Shown: in pieces, positions 47,370-56,607 of the stretch
Layout: every line of letters starts with the position of its first letter
How positions within the stretch are numbered: the first letter of the stretch is position 1
Assembly (NCBI RefSeq): GCF_003345655.1
Contig: NZ_QQOH01000001.1
Span: forward strand, 558,001-622,000
Direction of reading: 5' to 3'
DNA from: Motiliproteus coralliicola
Lineage (GTDB): Bacteria > Pseudomonadota > Gammaproteobacteria > Pseudomonadales > Balneatricaceae
Length of the DNA: 64,000 nucleotides
Program-made: the position numbers and the translations under genes
Notes under the pieces: model-generated
Told to the model about the DNA's origin: nothing
The model's database searches: none
What the model saw: only the letters and a program-made list of their open reading frames with translations

Positions 47370-47943
47370 TGACCACGGGACTATGCCGCTGACATCTACC
47401 CCGGGCTCTTATCGGCCTTTGTGGGCGTTGCTTACGGTCGCGTTATTACCATTGCTGTTTGCGATGGTCAGTTACTTCGGCGCTATTGCAGTCCCCGAGC
47501 AGCGGGTAAACCAGGGGATGCTGGTGGACCCTCAGCAACCGCCGTTCGAGCTCCGGTTAAGAGATGGACAGGTTTTTGAAGCGCAGGGGCGCTGGCAGTT
47601 GTTGCTGTTTGTCACCGCCTGTGATGGCGCCTGTCGTCAGTGGCAGCACCAACTGACGCAGCTGCATACCTTGCTGGGGCGTGATCGTGACCGGGTTGGC
47701 TATCAACTGGTGATGCCATCGGCTGCGGCCCAGCTATCGGCATCCGACACAGCACCGGCATCCGAGATAAACACTGAGCACACGGCTATACCGTTGTTCA
47801 GTCCGCAGGCTACTCCCGAGATTCAGGGGTTATGGCTGGTGGATCCATTGGGTAACCGGGTGTTGCGATACCGCCTGGATCAACCGGCTAAAGCGGTACT
47901 GAAAGATCTCAAACGGTTACTGAAAGTGTCACGAATAGGCTAA
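47356..47943 (+). CDS. Membrane-anchored thioredoxin-fold-like protein with CxxxC motif (cox cluster)
   Basis: A protein of about 195 residues. One N-terminal membrane helix (~24-44) is followed by a periplasmic domain in which LLFVTACDGACRQWQHQL (residues ~88-105) carries a CxxxC motif at the spacing used by Sco copper chaperones. The C-terminal part (GLWLVDPLGNRVLRY) also recalls the thioredoxin-like Sco fold. It occupies the place of an uncharacterised gene in pseudomonad cox clusters. No separate Sco/SenC gene is seen in this window. A CuA-assembly role is inferred. ATG 47356 lies in the SURF1 3' end. Confidence 0.7.
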   Translation: MHNLDDHGTMPLTSTPGSYRPLWALLTVALLPLLFAMVSYFGAIAVPEQRVNQGMLVDPQQPPFELRLRDGQVFEAQGRWQLLLFVTACDGACRQWQHQLTQLHTLLGRDRDRVGYQLVMPSAAAQLSASDTAPASEINTEHTAIPLFSPQATPEIQGLWLVDPLGNRVLRYRLDQPAKAVLKDLKRLLKVSRIG

Positions 47944-48028
47944 TCCCGTCGATAGCGCGGGGTTGAAGGGGTGAACATGTTGGCAGCATTGAAAACTGTT
48001 TCAACGAATGGATCCGTAGAGGGCTAGG

Positions 48029-49201
48029 ATGCATCCCACTATCAGTCAAACTTCAGACCATTCAGCCTCTGAGACTGAGCATTATACGGCGCGTTCCGAA
48101 GCCGGTGCCGGTTCAGACCTGGGGCCTTGGCCGTTGAGACTGGCCCGTCTAGCGCTGCTGCTGGCGATCCTGGTGGTGCTGTTGGGCGGTTGGACCCGGC
48201 TCAATGATGCCGGTCTCTCCTGTCCGGATTGGCCCGGCTGTTACGGCGAACTGATCTTACCCGGTAGTGCTCAAGGGCAAGCCTTGGCGCAACTGCGTTA
48301 TCCGTTAATCCCGATTGACAGCGCCCGGGCTTGGCTGGAGATGAGCCATCGATACCTGGCTGCGGGGTTGGGCTTGAATATTTTGCTGTTGGCGGTGGTG
48401 GCGGCTCGTCAGTCGGCACACGTGAGGCGGCGAGATGGTGGACGTTATCCCCGTCGGCTCAGTTATCTGCTACTGGGGCTGGTGATTGTGCAGGGGCTGT
48501 TCGGGATGTGGACCGTTACGCTCAAGCTACTGCCCCAGGTGGTGACGCTGCACCTGGTTGGCGGACTGCTGACGGTTTCGTTGCTGGTGTTATTGAACCA
48601 ATCGTTGCTACGGATCCAACTGCAGTCGCGTTCTGACTCCTCTTATCGGCGGACAGCAGCTTCGGATGCAGGTCCGACAGCTGTTGGCTCATCGGTCAAG
48701 CGCTGGAGCGGGATCGCCGTATTGATGCTGTTGATTCAGGTAGCCTTAGGAGGATGGACCAGCAGTAACTACGCCGGTTGGGCTTGCCCACACTGGTTTA
48801 GCTGCCAGCAGGTCGATGCCGCTGGCCAGACTGTGGCGTTGGATTACCAAGCCGCGTTTATTTTGCCAAGCGCCGATCAGCAAAGTTTTCTCGGCGGGCG
48901 AAAATCCCCCCAGGCCCGGGCGGCGATTCAGATGACCCATCGGGGAATGGCGCTGCTGTTAGTGCTTTACTTGGGAGTGCTGATGTTGCGGTTTTGGCGG
49001 CATGAGCGGTTAAGAGCAGCTAGCGTCTTGGTCGTTGGAGTGGCGTTGCTACAGGCCTTGCTGGGCGGCTTGAATGTGATCTACGGGCTGCCGCTGTGGT
49101 TGGCCTTTGGGCATCATCTGGGCGCCTTGTTGCTATTGCTGTCGTTGTTGAGGCTCTACCGCTTGAGTGGCCTTAGTGCCAGGGAGAGAAATTATGGCTG
49201 A
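48029..49201 (+). CDS. ctaA: Heme A synthase, CtaA/COX15 family
   Basis: A 390-residue membrane enzyme that converts heme o to heme a. Eight predicted helices. GGWTRLNDAGLSCPDWPGCYG near 52 contains the Cys pair of the periplasmic loop. EMSHRYLA near 107 and MTHRGMALLL near 301 supply heme-ligand histidines. GLFGMWTVTLKLLPQVVTLHLVGG and FGHHLGALLLL complete the set. A polar ~35-residue N-terminus precedes helix 1. The 3' end overlaps ctaB by 8 bases. Confidence 0.94.
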   Translation: MHPTISQTSDHSASETEHYTARSEAGAGSDLGPWPLRLARLALLLAILVVLLGGWTRLNDAGLSCPDWPGCYGELILPGSAQGQALAQLRYPLIPIDSARAWLEMSHRYLAAGLGLNILLLAVVAARQSAHVRRRDGGRYPRRLSYLLLGLVIVQGLFGMWTVTLKLLPQVVTLHLVGGLLTVSLLVLLNQSLLRIQLQSRSDSSYRRTAASDAGPTAVGSSVKRWSGIAVLMLLIQVALGGWTSSNYAGWACPHWFSCQQVDAAGQTVALDYQAAFILPSADQQSFLGGRKSPQARAAIQMTHRGMALLLVLYLGVLMLRFWRHERLRAASVLVVGVALLQALLGGLNVIYGLPLWLAFGHHLGALLLLLSLLRLYRLSGLSARERNYG

Positions 49202-50150
49202 TCCGAGAACGATAGGGAGCTCGTCGTCCCTGATGGAGCTGTCTGAGACGGCGGGTTGGCGCGACTATTTGGAGTTGACCAAACCCCGTGTAGTGGCGGT
49301 GATGTTGTTGACGGCTATTGTCGGCATGTTTTTGGCCGCGCCCGGACTGCCACCACTGTCGGCGCTGCTGTACGGCACCTTGGGGATCGCTCTGGCTGCC
49401 GGTTCCGCGGCGGCGGTTAACCAGGTGGCGGATCGGCATATCGACGCGCAGATGGCCCGCACCCATCGGCGGCCGTTACCTCAGGGCAAGGTGACAGCAG
49501 TCCAGGGATTGCTGTTTGCTGCCATTCTCGGCATCAGTGGTATCGGGATGCTGGTGATACTGGTTAATCCATTAACCGGCTGGCTGACACTGGCCTCGCT
49601 GATAGGTTACGCGCTGGTCTATACGATGCTGCTGAAGCGGGCCACGCCGCAGAATATCGTGATCGGCGGTATCGCCGGTGCCTCACCGCCACTGTTGGGC
49701 TGGGTGGCCGTAACCGGCACGCTACAGCCGGACGGGTTGCTGCTGGTATTGATAATTTTTGCCTGGACGCCACCGCATTTCTGGTCGCTCTGTATCCATA
49801 AGCGTGACGATTATGCCCGTGCCGGGGTGCCGATGTTGCCGGTTACCCACGGGGTTGATTACACCGCATTGCAGATTCTGCTTTATAGCCTGCTGATGAT
49901 CGCGACCACGATGCTGCCGCTGATGACCGGCATGTGCGGGCTCTGGTATCTGGTGGGTGTCAGCGTACTGAACATGAGATTTCTTCAATGGGCCTGGCGG
50001 GTTTATCAAGATCCATTGGGAACAGCTCCGATGGCAATGTTCTATTATTCCATTACGTACATCATGGCGCTTTTTGTGGTGCTACTGGCCGACCACTATT
50101 TGGCGCCGTCGTTCGGGCTGTGGCCAGTACCAGACTTCTGGGCTCTATAG
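49194..50150 (+). CDS. ctaB: Heme o synthase (protoheme IX farnesyltransferase)
   Basis: A 318-residue UbiA-family enzyme that adds the farnesyl group to heme b. NQVADRHIDAQMARTHRRPL near 80 is the Asp-rich prenyl-diphosphate site. YTMLLKRATPQNIVIGG near 144 and the second Asp-containing segment IHKRDDYARAGVPMLP near 201 match. About nine helices. The ATG at 49194 follows AGGGAGAG; the in-frame codon at 49167 is less likely. It works directly before CtaA. cyoE is an alternative name. Confidence 0.95.
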   Translation: MADPRTIGSSSSLMELSETAGWRDYLELTKPRVVAVMLLTAIVGMFLAAPGLPPLSALLYGTLGIALAAGSAAAVNQVADRHIDAQMARTHRRPLPQGKVTAVQGLLFAAILGISGIGMLVILVNPLTGWLTLASLIGYALVYTMLLKRATPQNIVIGGIAGASPPLLGWVAVTGTLQPDGLLLVLIIFAWTPPHFWSLCIHKRDDYARAGVPMLPVTHGVDYTALQILLYSLLMIATTMLPLMTGMCGLWYLVGVSVLNMRFLQWAWRVYQDPLGTAPMAMFYYSITYIMALFVVLLADHYLAPSFGLWPVPDFWAL

Positions 50151-50269
50151 GAACTGGAGCCGCGGTAACAACAGGGGTCGCAACCATTCACGCGGGCAAG
50201 GCTGTCCCGGTGTGAGGTATTAACCACTGACGATCAGGCCTGTTGGCCCAATGATCGGGAGGATAGTTT

Positions 50270-50872
50270 ATGTTCCTAAGTCATATGATGGGGGTTCTAC
50301 ACCACCCCAAAGAGGAGTGGGGCTTGATAAGGGAGGAGCATTACAGCGCGCTGAAGTGCTACAGCTCCCATATGATTTATCTGGCCGCCATTCCACCCTT
50401 GGCTGCGTTTATTGGTACGACTCAGATCGGCTGGAGTATTACCGGCGCTGAAGCGGTTAAGCTGACCGTTGCTAGCGCGCTGCCGATAGCGATCGCGTTT
50501 TACTTTGCCCTTTTAGTCGGTGCTGGCGTTATGGCGTGGTTTATCCATTGGATGGAGAAGACCTATGGTTCCGAATCCAGTTTTGATGACTGCATGGTGT
50601 TGACCACCTTTACCGCGACGCCGATGTTCTTAGCCGGCTTGGCGGCGTTGATACCGATTCTGTGGCTGGATGTGTTGATCGGAATGGGGGCCGTGGCCTA
50701 CACCATTCATCTGCTCTATACCGGGGTGCCGGAGATTATGAAGATCCCGAAGGATCGCGGCTTCTTCTTCTCATCCTCGATATTGACGGTTGGCCTGGTG
50801 GTACTGGTCGGTATGCTTGCCGTAACAGCGGCGCTCTGGAGTACAGCGCTGACACCCTGGGTGGCCGGTTAG
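50270..50872 (+). CDS. Yip1 domain membrane protein
   Basis: A 200-residue integral membrane protein with five predicted helices and the Yip1-family opening (MMGVLHHPKEEWGLI...). Bacterial members have no clear function. It follows ctaB by 120 bp on the same strand and ends in its own terminator, so it may be at the end of the cox transcript or separate. In pseudomonads the corresponding position often holds a Sco/SenC gene. Confidence 0.82.
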   Translation: MFLSHMMGVLHHPKEEWGLIREEHYSALKCYSSHMIYLAAIPPLAAFIGTTQIGWSITGAEAVKLTVASALPIAIAFYFALLVGAGVMAWFIHWMEKTYGSESSFDDCMVLTTFTATPMFLAGLAALIPILWLDVLIGMGAVAYTIHLLYTGVPEIMKIPKDRGFFFSSSILTVGLVVLVGMLAVTAALWSTALTPWVAG

Positions 50873-50900
50873 ATTGGATTGGTTCCGAACGACCATATAA

Positions 50901-50925
50901 AAAGCCCGCGTTCAGCGGGCTTTTT
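50901..50925. terminator. Bidirectional terminator between Yip1 and ArsR genes
   Basis: Stem AAAGCCCGC / GCGGGCTTT, loop GTTCA, T-run on the plus strand and A-run before the stem for the minus strand. It serves both convergent genes. Confidence 0.88.
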
Positions 50926-50959
50926 ACTGTCAGGTAGAGTCGCTAGCCGCAGCCGGCGG

Positions 50960-51298
50960 CTACATCTCCGGGCAGAACAGCGAATGTAGCGTATGGATGA
51001 TGGCCGTCGCCGCTTCGCCGGAAAGGGAGTAGTAGATGGTTTGGGATTCGCGTCGGGTTTTGACCAGGCCGTCACGGCGTAGCACCGCCAGGTGCTGTGA
51101 CAGAGCCGACTGGCTCAAGTCCAGAAACTGATTCAATTCGGTTACCGACAGCTCTTTGCCATCGAGAAGACAAAGAATCATCAGGCGACTTTCGTTGGCC
51201 AGCGCCTTCAATAACTTGGTTGCTTCAGCGGCATTGGCGTGAAGTTCTTCAATGGAAGGGGCGGTAGCTTGTTGCTGCTCGGCAGTGGCTGGGTTCAC
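50960..51298 (-). CDS. ArsR-family repressor, BigR/SqrR/YgaV-like
   Basis: A 112-residue winged-helix repressor. KALANESRLMILCLL at 31-45 and the recognition helix LSQSALSQHLAVLRRDGLV at ~64-82 follow the sulfur-responsive branch. Two cysteines stand at positions 43 and 109, matching in place the pair that forms a polysulfide bridge in SqrR/BigR/YgaV. The metal-binding ELCVC motif of classic ArsR is absent. It starts with GTG at 51298. It has no sulfur-oxidation gene beside it, so its target lies elsewhere or is itself. Confidence 0.85.
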   Translation of the reverse strand: MNPATAEQQQATAPSIEELHANAAEATKLLKALANESRLMILCLLDGKELSVTELNQFLDLSQSALSQHLAVLRRDGLVKTRRESQTIYYSLSGEAATAIIHTLHSLFCPEM

Positions 51299-51600
51299 GG
51301 GCTATCCTAAATCTTTATGGGGCCATATATCTTGTAAATCTACTCCAAAGCGTATCGATTCTCAATTGACCTAGGGCAAGTTCCTTGTAATTTTAAAGGT
51401 CTTTCTTGTAAGTTGTTGAAAGGTTGAGCTTACCTTGAGTTTGACGATCGGCAACCCGATGGAATCGATCTAGACTTGAACTGAGCCTGAGCAACAACGC
51501 TAGACTCAAGGCTAGGGCACCTTCGAGCTGCACTGAAAGCCAGAGCTTCTCTGGGATTCAGTCGTCGGTGTTCACGGACCGCCAGAACAAGGAATAGGCT
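51299..51600. other. Divergent ArsR/UspE regulatory region
   Basis: 302 bp without a gene. It holds an FNR/Anr-like site (51366-51379), two CTTGTAA repeats (51384-51390 and 51409-51415) and no obvious strong promoter. The start of the UspE-like gene has a modest AGG ribosome binding site. Confidence 0.5.
51366..51379. promoter_or_regulatory. FNR/Anr-like site
   Basis: TTGAC-CTAG-GGCAA: one base from the TTGAY-N4-RTCAA consensus in the right half-site. Usp genes are often Anr/FNR-dependent. The site is over 200 bp from the Usp start but about 70 bp from the ArsR start, so its target is uncertain. Confidence 0.35.
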
Positions 51601-52542
51601 ATGCGAGCGATTGAGAAAATTCTGCTGTTGTTGGATCAACAGCCCCCCGCTTCAGAACTGTTGGATAAAGTTGTTCATATGGCCCGCAAATTTGGCGCTC
51701 GGGTTGAGTTGTTTGAGTGCTGCTACTCCCGTCCGTTGGTCTCGAGCCATCTATTCAGCAGTGATGAGGGGATTGAAAAAGCGAAGCATGGTTATCTGAG
51801 GGGAGAGGAGCGCCGACTGCAACTGGTCGCCGATCAACTGGTGGAACGAGGAGTGGATGCCACTACCGATGTCTGCTGGGAGATGGATATCGAGCAGGGG
51901 GTGTTGACCAAGGTGGAGCGATACCAGCCCGACCTGGTGGTCAAGAACTGTCGCTTTCACCACCGTCTGGCGGAATACCTGTTCGGTAGCCTGGATTGGC
52001 AGCTGATTCGCCATTGCCCGGCTCCGCTGATGCTGATTCGGCCCCAGCCCTGGAAGTCTACGCCGGTCGTGCTGGCCGCATTAGATCCGCTACAGGACAA
52101 ACACCATCCGGTGAAGCTGGATGATGCGGTGTTGCAGTCGGCAGAGTCTTTCGTAGAGCATATTGGCGGCATTTTACATATGTTCCACGCCTACCATACG
52201 CTGCCGACCTCGGTGATCTTTGACGAGACGCTGATGCTTAATTATGAGGAGTTGCGCAGCCGGTTAGCCGATGAGCACCGTCAGGCGATTACCGAACTGT
52301 TAAATGGTCATGGTTTGGCCAAGGCTGAGCCGGTACTGCACCTGGCCCAAGGTGAGGTGCATAAAGAGCTGCCCAAGTACGCCGAACAGGTCGATGCCGA
52401 TCTGGTGGTGCTGGGGGGGATAGATCGTAATGCGGCCGACCGATTGTTCTCGGGTAGTACCACCGAGAGTGTGGTTGATCACCTGCAGGCGGACCTGCTG
52501 GTGATCCGGGCGCCGCTGTTTGAAGAGCGGCGCCACGGCTGA
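51601..52542 (+). CDS. Universal stress protein, UspE-like tandem
   Basis: A 313-residue protein with two Usp domains (~1-150 and ~158-310). The second ends in GGIDRNAADRLFSGSTTESVVDHL, a full G-2x-G-9x-G-S/T nucleotide-binding motif. The first is degenerate at that place (NCRFHHRLAEYLFGSLDW). The overall order resembles E. coli UspE, linked to stress, adhesion and motility. It is the only plus-strand gene of its unit and ends six bases before the convergent xthA stop. Confidence 0.87.
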   Translation: MRAIEKILLLLDQQPPASELLDKVVHMARKFGARVELFECCYSRPLVSSHLFSSDEGIEKAKHGYLRGEERRLQLVADQLVERGVDATTDVCWEMDIEQGVLTKVERYQPDLVVKNCRFHHRLAEYLFGSLDWQLIRHCPAPLMLIRPQPWKSTPVVLAALDPLQDKHHPVKLDDAVLQSAESFVEHIGGILHMFHAYHTLPTSVIFDETLMLNYEELRSRLADEHRQAITELLNGHGLAKAEPVLHLAQGEVHKELPKYAEQVDADLVVLGGIDRNAADRLFSGSTTESVVDHLQADLLVIRAPLFEERRHG

Positions 52543-52548
52543 GCGGGA

Positions 52549-53364
52549 TCAGCAGTCGAAGCTGGCCCACACCGGGGCGTGGTCTGATGGCTTCTCCATG
52601 CCGCGAATGGCGTAATCGATACCGGTCTGCTGCAAGTTGGCCATCAGAGGCTGGGTCGCCAGAATCAGGTCGATCCGCAGACCGCGTTTCGGGTCACGCT
52701 CGAATCCGCGACTGCGATAGTCAAACCAGCTGAACAATTCATTGCTGTCGGGGTTTTGCTCTCGGTAGCTGTCCTGCAGGCCCCAATCCATCAACCGGTT
52801 CAGCCATTCGCGCTCTTCCGGTTGGAAGCTGGTTTTGCCGGTGCGCAACCAGCGCTTGCGGTTGTCCTCGCCGATTCCGATATCGAGGTCGGTGGAGGAG
52901 ATGTTCATATCGCCGATTACCACCAACGGTTGTTGTGGGTCGCACTCGGTTTCCAGGTACTGCTGCAGATCGGCATAAAAACGTCTCTTGGCCGGGTACT
53001 TGGTCTCGTGGGCAATATTTTCCCCCTGGGGAAAGTAGCCGTTGATCACACGGATCGTCTGGCCTCCGGGGGTGGCAAAATCGCCGATAATCATGCGTCG
53101 TTGCGCATCTTCCTCATCACCGGCAAAGCCTTTCTGCAGGGCCAGCGGTGCTTCACGGGAGATTAGGCAAACACCGTAGTGGCCTTTTTGACCGTGATAG
53201 TTGACCTGGTACCCCAGTGCTTCGATCGCCGCCGCCGGAAACTCATCGTCATGGACCTTGGTTTCCTGGATACCGATCACGTCGGGCTGTTGGGTTTTGA
53301 TCAACTCCTCGAGTTGATGCAGGCGGGCACGTATGCCGTTGGTGTTGAAAGAGATAATCTTCAT
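52549..53364 (-). CDS. xthA: Exodeoxyribonuclease III
   Basis: A 271-residue AP endonuclease / 3'-5' exonuclease of base excision repair. [14 protein letters not shown] opens the protein. [12 protein letters not shown] near 34 has the metal-binding Glu, [13 protein letters not shown] near 150 the Asp-Asn pair, and [10 protein letters not shown] at the end the catalytic Asp-His. The ATG at 53364 is chosen over an in-frame start 129 bases upstream because homologues begin MKI(I/V)SFN. Length is close to 268 in E. coli. Confidence 0.95.
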   Translation of the reverse strand: MKIISFNTNGIRARLHQLEELIKTQQPDVIGIQETKVHDDEFPAAAIEALGYQVNYHGQKGHYGVCLISREAPLALQKGFAGDEEDAQRRMIIGDFATPGGQTIRVINGYFPQGENIAHETKYPAKRRFYADLQQYLETECDPQQPLVVIGDMNISSTDLDIGIGEDNRKRWLRTGKTSFQPEEREWLNRLMDWGLQDSYREQNPDSNELFSWFDYRSRGFERDPKRGLRIDLILATQPLMANLQQTGIDYAIRGMEKPSDHAPVWASFDC

Positions 53365-53551
53365 GGTTGATTCCGATGCAGGGTGCTTGGCGATAGCCTG
53401 GATAGGGGCGAAATATAGCGAAACATCGCGGTAGCGACCAGTTGGATTTGAACAGAGTTGTAACTGTTTGGCTGCGTCTGCATCTGTAATCACTGTCGTT
53501 TCAAACTCATCGCATCGTTGGCAGGCAGCAAAGCTTTGTTGGCGTAGCTTG

Positions 53552-53566
53552 ATAGCGAAAATCTAT
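53552..53566 (+). promoter_or_regulatory. OxyR-like half operator before gor
   Basis: ATAG-N7-CTAT, as in one dimer half of the OxyR consensus, 79 bp before the gor start. The second half, seven bases on, is degraded (ATGC...). gor is an OxyR target in E. coli. Confidence 0.45.
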
Positions 53567-53644
53567 TGAATCGATGCATCTTTGTTGCTGGAGCCGCGTC
53601 TCAGTAATCGTTAGAGTAGTGGCAGTTTTTAAGGGAGCACTAAT

Positions 53645-55027
53645 ATGTCCAACTTTGATTTTGATCTGTTTGTTATCGGTGCCGGTTCCGGTGGTGTCCG
53701 GGCCGCACGGATGGCTGCGGCCAAGGGGGTGCGGGTCGCCGTTGCCGAAGATCGTTACATGGGTGGTACCTGTGTCAATGTCGGGTGCGTGCCGAAAAAG
53801 CTCTATGTCTATGCCTCCCAATATTCCGAACAGATTGAAGAGTCGCGGGGGTTCGGTTGGGATGCCGCCGTACCGGCTTTTGATTGGAATCGTCTGCGTG
53901 ATAATAAGAAAGCGGAGATCTCGCGTCTGAACGGTATCTATAACAACCTGCTGGATAACTCCGGTGCTGAAGTGCTCAATGGACGCGCTACTGTCGTGGG
54001 ACCCAACCAGGTCGAGGTCAACGGCAATACCTACAGTGCCGAGCGTATTCTGGTGGCGACCGGTGGTTGGCCGACAGTACCCGCCATTGAAGGCGCCGAG
54101 CATGCGCTGACGTCGAATGAGATCTTCGATATGGAGCAGTTCCCCCAACGGATTCTGATCGTGGGTGGTGGCTATATCGCGGTGGAATTCGCCGGAATTT
54201 TTAACGGCCTTGGGGCCAAGACAACCCAGCTGTATCGCGGTGAGCTATTCCTGCGCGGCTTCGATAACCAGGTCCGCAGTTTTGTGGCGGAAGAGATGCG
54301 CAAAAAGGGTGTTGATCTGAGGTTTAACCTTAATGTCGAGTCAATTCAAAAGCTTGAAGATGGAACCTTAAGTGCAACCTTGACTGATGGTTCAACCATT
54401 GAGACCGATGCGGTGCTCTATGCTACCGGCCGTAAGCCGAATGTTAATGGACTGGGGCTGGAGTCGGTCGGCGTTTCGCAGGCCAAGGATGGATCGATCG
54501 AGGTCGATCAGAATTTCCGCAGTTCGGTCGAGTCGATCTACGCCATCGGGGATGTGATCAACCGGGTTCAGTTGACCCCGGTGGCACTGGCCGAGGGTAT
54601 GCAACTGGTGGAGCATCTTTATGGTGAGCAGCAGCGCCAAGTCAGTTACGAGCTGATTCCGACGGCGGTCTTCAGCCAGCCCAATATCGGTACTGTCGGA
54701 CCCAGCGAAGAGCAGGCGGTGGCGCAGTACCCGAACCTGGATGTCTATCAGTCCGAATTCCGGGCGATGAAGCACACGCTCAGTGGCCTGCAGGAGCGCA
54801 CCCTGATGAAGCTGCTGGTTGATGCGGATACGGATCGCGTAGTTGGCGCCCATATGGTGGGACCGGATGCTGGTGAAATCACCCAAGGTCTGGGCATCGC
54901 GCTGAAAGCGGGTGCCACCAAAGCGGTTTTCGATTCCACCATCGGAATCCACCCGACCGCGGCTGAGGAGTTCGTGACCATGCGCGATACTGCCCGTCGT
55001 TATCGTGGAGGCCAGCTTCAGTCCTGA
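53645..55027 (+). CDS. gor: Glutathione-disulfide reductase
   Basis: A 460-residue FAD enzyme reducing glutathione disulfide with [19 protein letters not shown] (12-25) binds FAD. The redox pair is Cys43/Cys48 in [26 protein letters not shown] near 176 binds NADPH, with an Arg in the following [11 protein letters not shown] segment favouring NADPH. The C-terminal [11 protein letters not shown] has the catalytic His-Glu pair. The ribosome binding site is AAGGGAG. It overlaps the convergent kinase gene by ten bases. Confidence 0.95.
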   Translation: MSNFDFDLFVIGAGSGGVRAARMAAAKGVRVAVAEDRYMGGTCVNVGCVPKKLYVYASQYSEQIEESRGFGWDAAVPAFDWNRLRDNKKAEISRLNGIYNNLLDNSGAEVLNGRATVVGPNQVEVNGNTYSAERILVATGGWPTVPAIEGAEHALTSNEIFDMEQFPQRILIVGGGYIAVEFAGIFNGLGAKTTQLYRGELFLRGFDNQVRSFVAEEMRKKGVDLRFNLNVESIQKLEDGTLSATLTDGSTIETDAVLYATGRKPNVNGLGLESVGVSQAKDGSIEVDQNFRSSVESIYAIGDVINRVQLTPVALAEGMQLVEHLYGEQQRQVSYELIPTAVFSQPNIGTVGPSEEQAVAQYPNLDVYQSEFRAMKHTLSGLQERTLMKLLVDADTDRVVGAHMVGPDAGEITQGLGIALKAGATKAVFDSTIGIHPTAAEEFVTMRDTARRYRGGQLQS

Positions 55028-55890
55028 TAGCGCTGCAGTACTTCGGCGACGGAGGCTTGGTAACTGAGACCGAACAGATTCAAGTGGTTGAGCAGGTGGT
55101 AGAGGTTGTATAACGGCTGCCGCTCCTGCCAACCCGACTGTAGTGGATTGGTTTCCAGATAAGCAGAGTAAAAAGTCGGATAAAAACCGCCGAACAGGCG
55201 CGTCATCGCAAGATCTGCTTCGGCCCAGCCGTAATAGGCGGCAGGGTCGATCAGAAATGGCTGGCTGCGTTCGTCGCTATGGCGGGCTCGTTTTCCAAAC
55301 AACACATTGCCGGACCAGAGATCACCATGGATCAGAACCGCCGACTGCGGAGGGATCCAGTCTTCGAGCCGCTGGCAAATTCGCTCCAACCGTTTCAGCA
55401 TCCCTCGATCCAATAGGCCAGCCTGGTAGGCGCGCTTTCCTTGGGGGAGCAGGCGTTGCTCGGCAAAGAAGCGGAAGCCATTCTGATCCTGCCGGTTGGT
55501 TTGTTCACTCAGACCGCAATAGGTGTGGTGAGAAAAACCGAAGCTAGGCATCGGCTGTCGGTGAAGCTCGGCTAACTGATGTCCCAGCTGTTGCCAATGC
55601 TGCTCGGTGGGCTGGCAGGTTTCGATCAACTCCAATACCAGCAAGCAGGGACCCACGGCACACACCGTTGGCGTCTGAATGATCCCCGCGCCGCTTAGCG
55701 CCTTAAGCCCTGCGGCTTCTGCGGTAAAAAAGTTGGAGGGTGGGTTGTGCAGGTGCTTGATGAAAAAGCGCTGGTGATGCTCATTTACCGCTGAAAAACT
55801 GCTGCCGATACAGCCGCCGGATAGGGGGGAGAGTTGCCAGCGCTCACCCAGACCAGTTTGCTGTAACAGGTTTTGCAGCACTGCGGTCAT
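55018..55890 (-). CDS. Fructosamine kinase family protein
   Basis: A 290-residue aminoglycoside-phosphotransferase-fold kinase. [15 protein letters not shown] near 22, FIKHL near 43, the catalytic [12 protein letters not shown] near 194 (Asp base and Asn) and [25 protein letters not shown] near 215 (metal Asp) are the bacterial FN3K/YniA markers. Such kinases phosphorylate ketoamine or ribulosamine groups on glycated amines; the true substrate is unknown. Placement beside gor suits a protein-repair theme, which is inference. Confidence 0.88.
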   Translation of the reverse strand: MTAVLQNLLQQTGLGERWQLSPLSGGCIGSSFSAVNEHHQRFFIKHLHNPPSNFFTAEAAGLKALSGAGIIQTPTVCAVGPCLLVLELIETCQPTEQHWQQLGHQLAELHRQPMPSFGFSHHTYCGLSEQTNRQDQNGFRFFAEQRLLPQGKRAYQAGLLDRGMLKRLERICQRLEDWIPPQSAVLIHGDLWSGNVLFGKRARHSDERSQPFLIDPAAYYGWAEADLAMTRLFGGFYPTFYSAYLETNPLQSGWQERQPLYNLYHLLNHLNLFGLSYQASVAEVLQRYQD

Positions 55891-55946
55891 GGGGGCGATG
55901 GCTTCCTGCGTTTTGTTTCCTGAGATTGATCCGGTTGGTCAAAGCG

Positions 55947-56171
55947 CTAGTGGCGCTTGAGCTCATGATCTCGATAGTGGCTATCGGTCCAGCATTTGGG
56001 CAGGGTTTCGCCGGAGGGGAAGGTGAGTGCATCCTTTCGGATATATTCCGGATCCATCAGATCTTCTCCCTGTTGATACTGTACCTGTGTCTGCATCTCG
56101 AACGGATTGATCAGTTCGGTCATGTTCAACACTTGAACCAGATGACCGGTGGTTCGTTCTTTCAGAAACAT
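55947..56171 (-). CDS. Small conserved-looking protein, unknown function
   Basis: A 74-residue soluble protein. MFLKERTTGHLVQVLNMTELINPFE leads into a GEDLMDPEYIRKDALTFPSGE middle and a PKCWTDSHYRDHELKR end. From memory, pseudomonads carry short proteins with the same FPSGE-x-LP-x-CW-x-D ending, often mislabelled as acetyltransferases. The strong AGGAGG-like site (GGAGGTAAT before ATG) supports expression. Not enough sequence for a catalytic domain. Confidence 0.7.
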   Translation of the reverse strand: MFLKERTTGHLVQVLNMTELINPFEMQTQVQYQQGEDLMDPEYIRKDALTFPSGETLPKCWTDSHYRDHELKRH

Positions 56172-56220
56172 TGTTATTACCTCCTGATAAGGGCGTCAGG
56201 ATCAGGGTGTGGATTCTGGC

Positions 56221-56478
56221 TTATAGCGGGTGGTTTCTTATGTGACGCTTCAGGGTGAGTTTCAACTCACGTTCGTGGCGCAAGTCATGGTGGCGCTGGG
56301 CAAGGCGAATATCGTCGATCAGAATCTTACGCATCCGACGGGTACCGTCGCGTCGGTGGTTGAGGTTATCGCCGTAGGCCAGGGCGATAAAACGATCCAG
56401 GTGTTCGTGTTCTCCGATAGCATCAACCTCACCTTGTTCGAGTTCCGACCAATCGAGGCAGTCTTTGTAAGTCAGCAT
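56221..56478 (-). CDS. Small conserved-looking protein, unknown function
   Basis: An 85-residue, His- and Arg-rich protein starting MLTYKDCLDWSELEQGEVDAI. It is helical and has HEHLDRFIALAYGDNL and a basic C-terminal half. The start at 56478 follows TTGGAG; an upstream extension in frame is not convincing. It lies 49 bp before the preceding minus-strand small gene. Function not recognised. Confidence 0.6.
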   Translation of the reverse strand: MLTYKDCLDWSELEQGEVDAIGEHEHLDRFIALAYGDNLNHRRDGTRRMRKILIDDIRLAQRHHDLRHERELKLTLKRHIRNHPL

Positions 56479-56574
56479 GTGGGGGCTCCAAGCGCGTTTA
56501 TTAATACAGTCGTTTATAGAAAATAGTGTAAAAACGGCTGACAGCAAGCTGCACTGCACAAGAATTGCACAACC

Positions 56575-56600
56575 AAAAAAGGCGCCATGGGGCGCCTTTT
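56575..56600 (-). terminator. Terminator after the 70-residue protein gene
   Basis: Stem AAAAGGCGCC / GGCGCCTTTT, loop ATGG; on the minus strand it is followed by six T. It lies eight bases after the stop at 56608. Confidence 0.85.
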
Positions 56601-56607
56601 CGTTACA

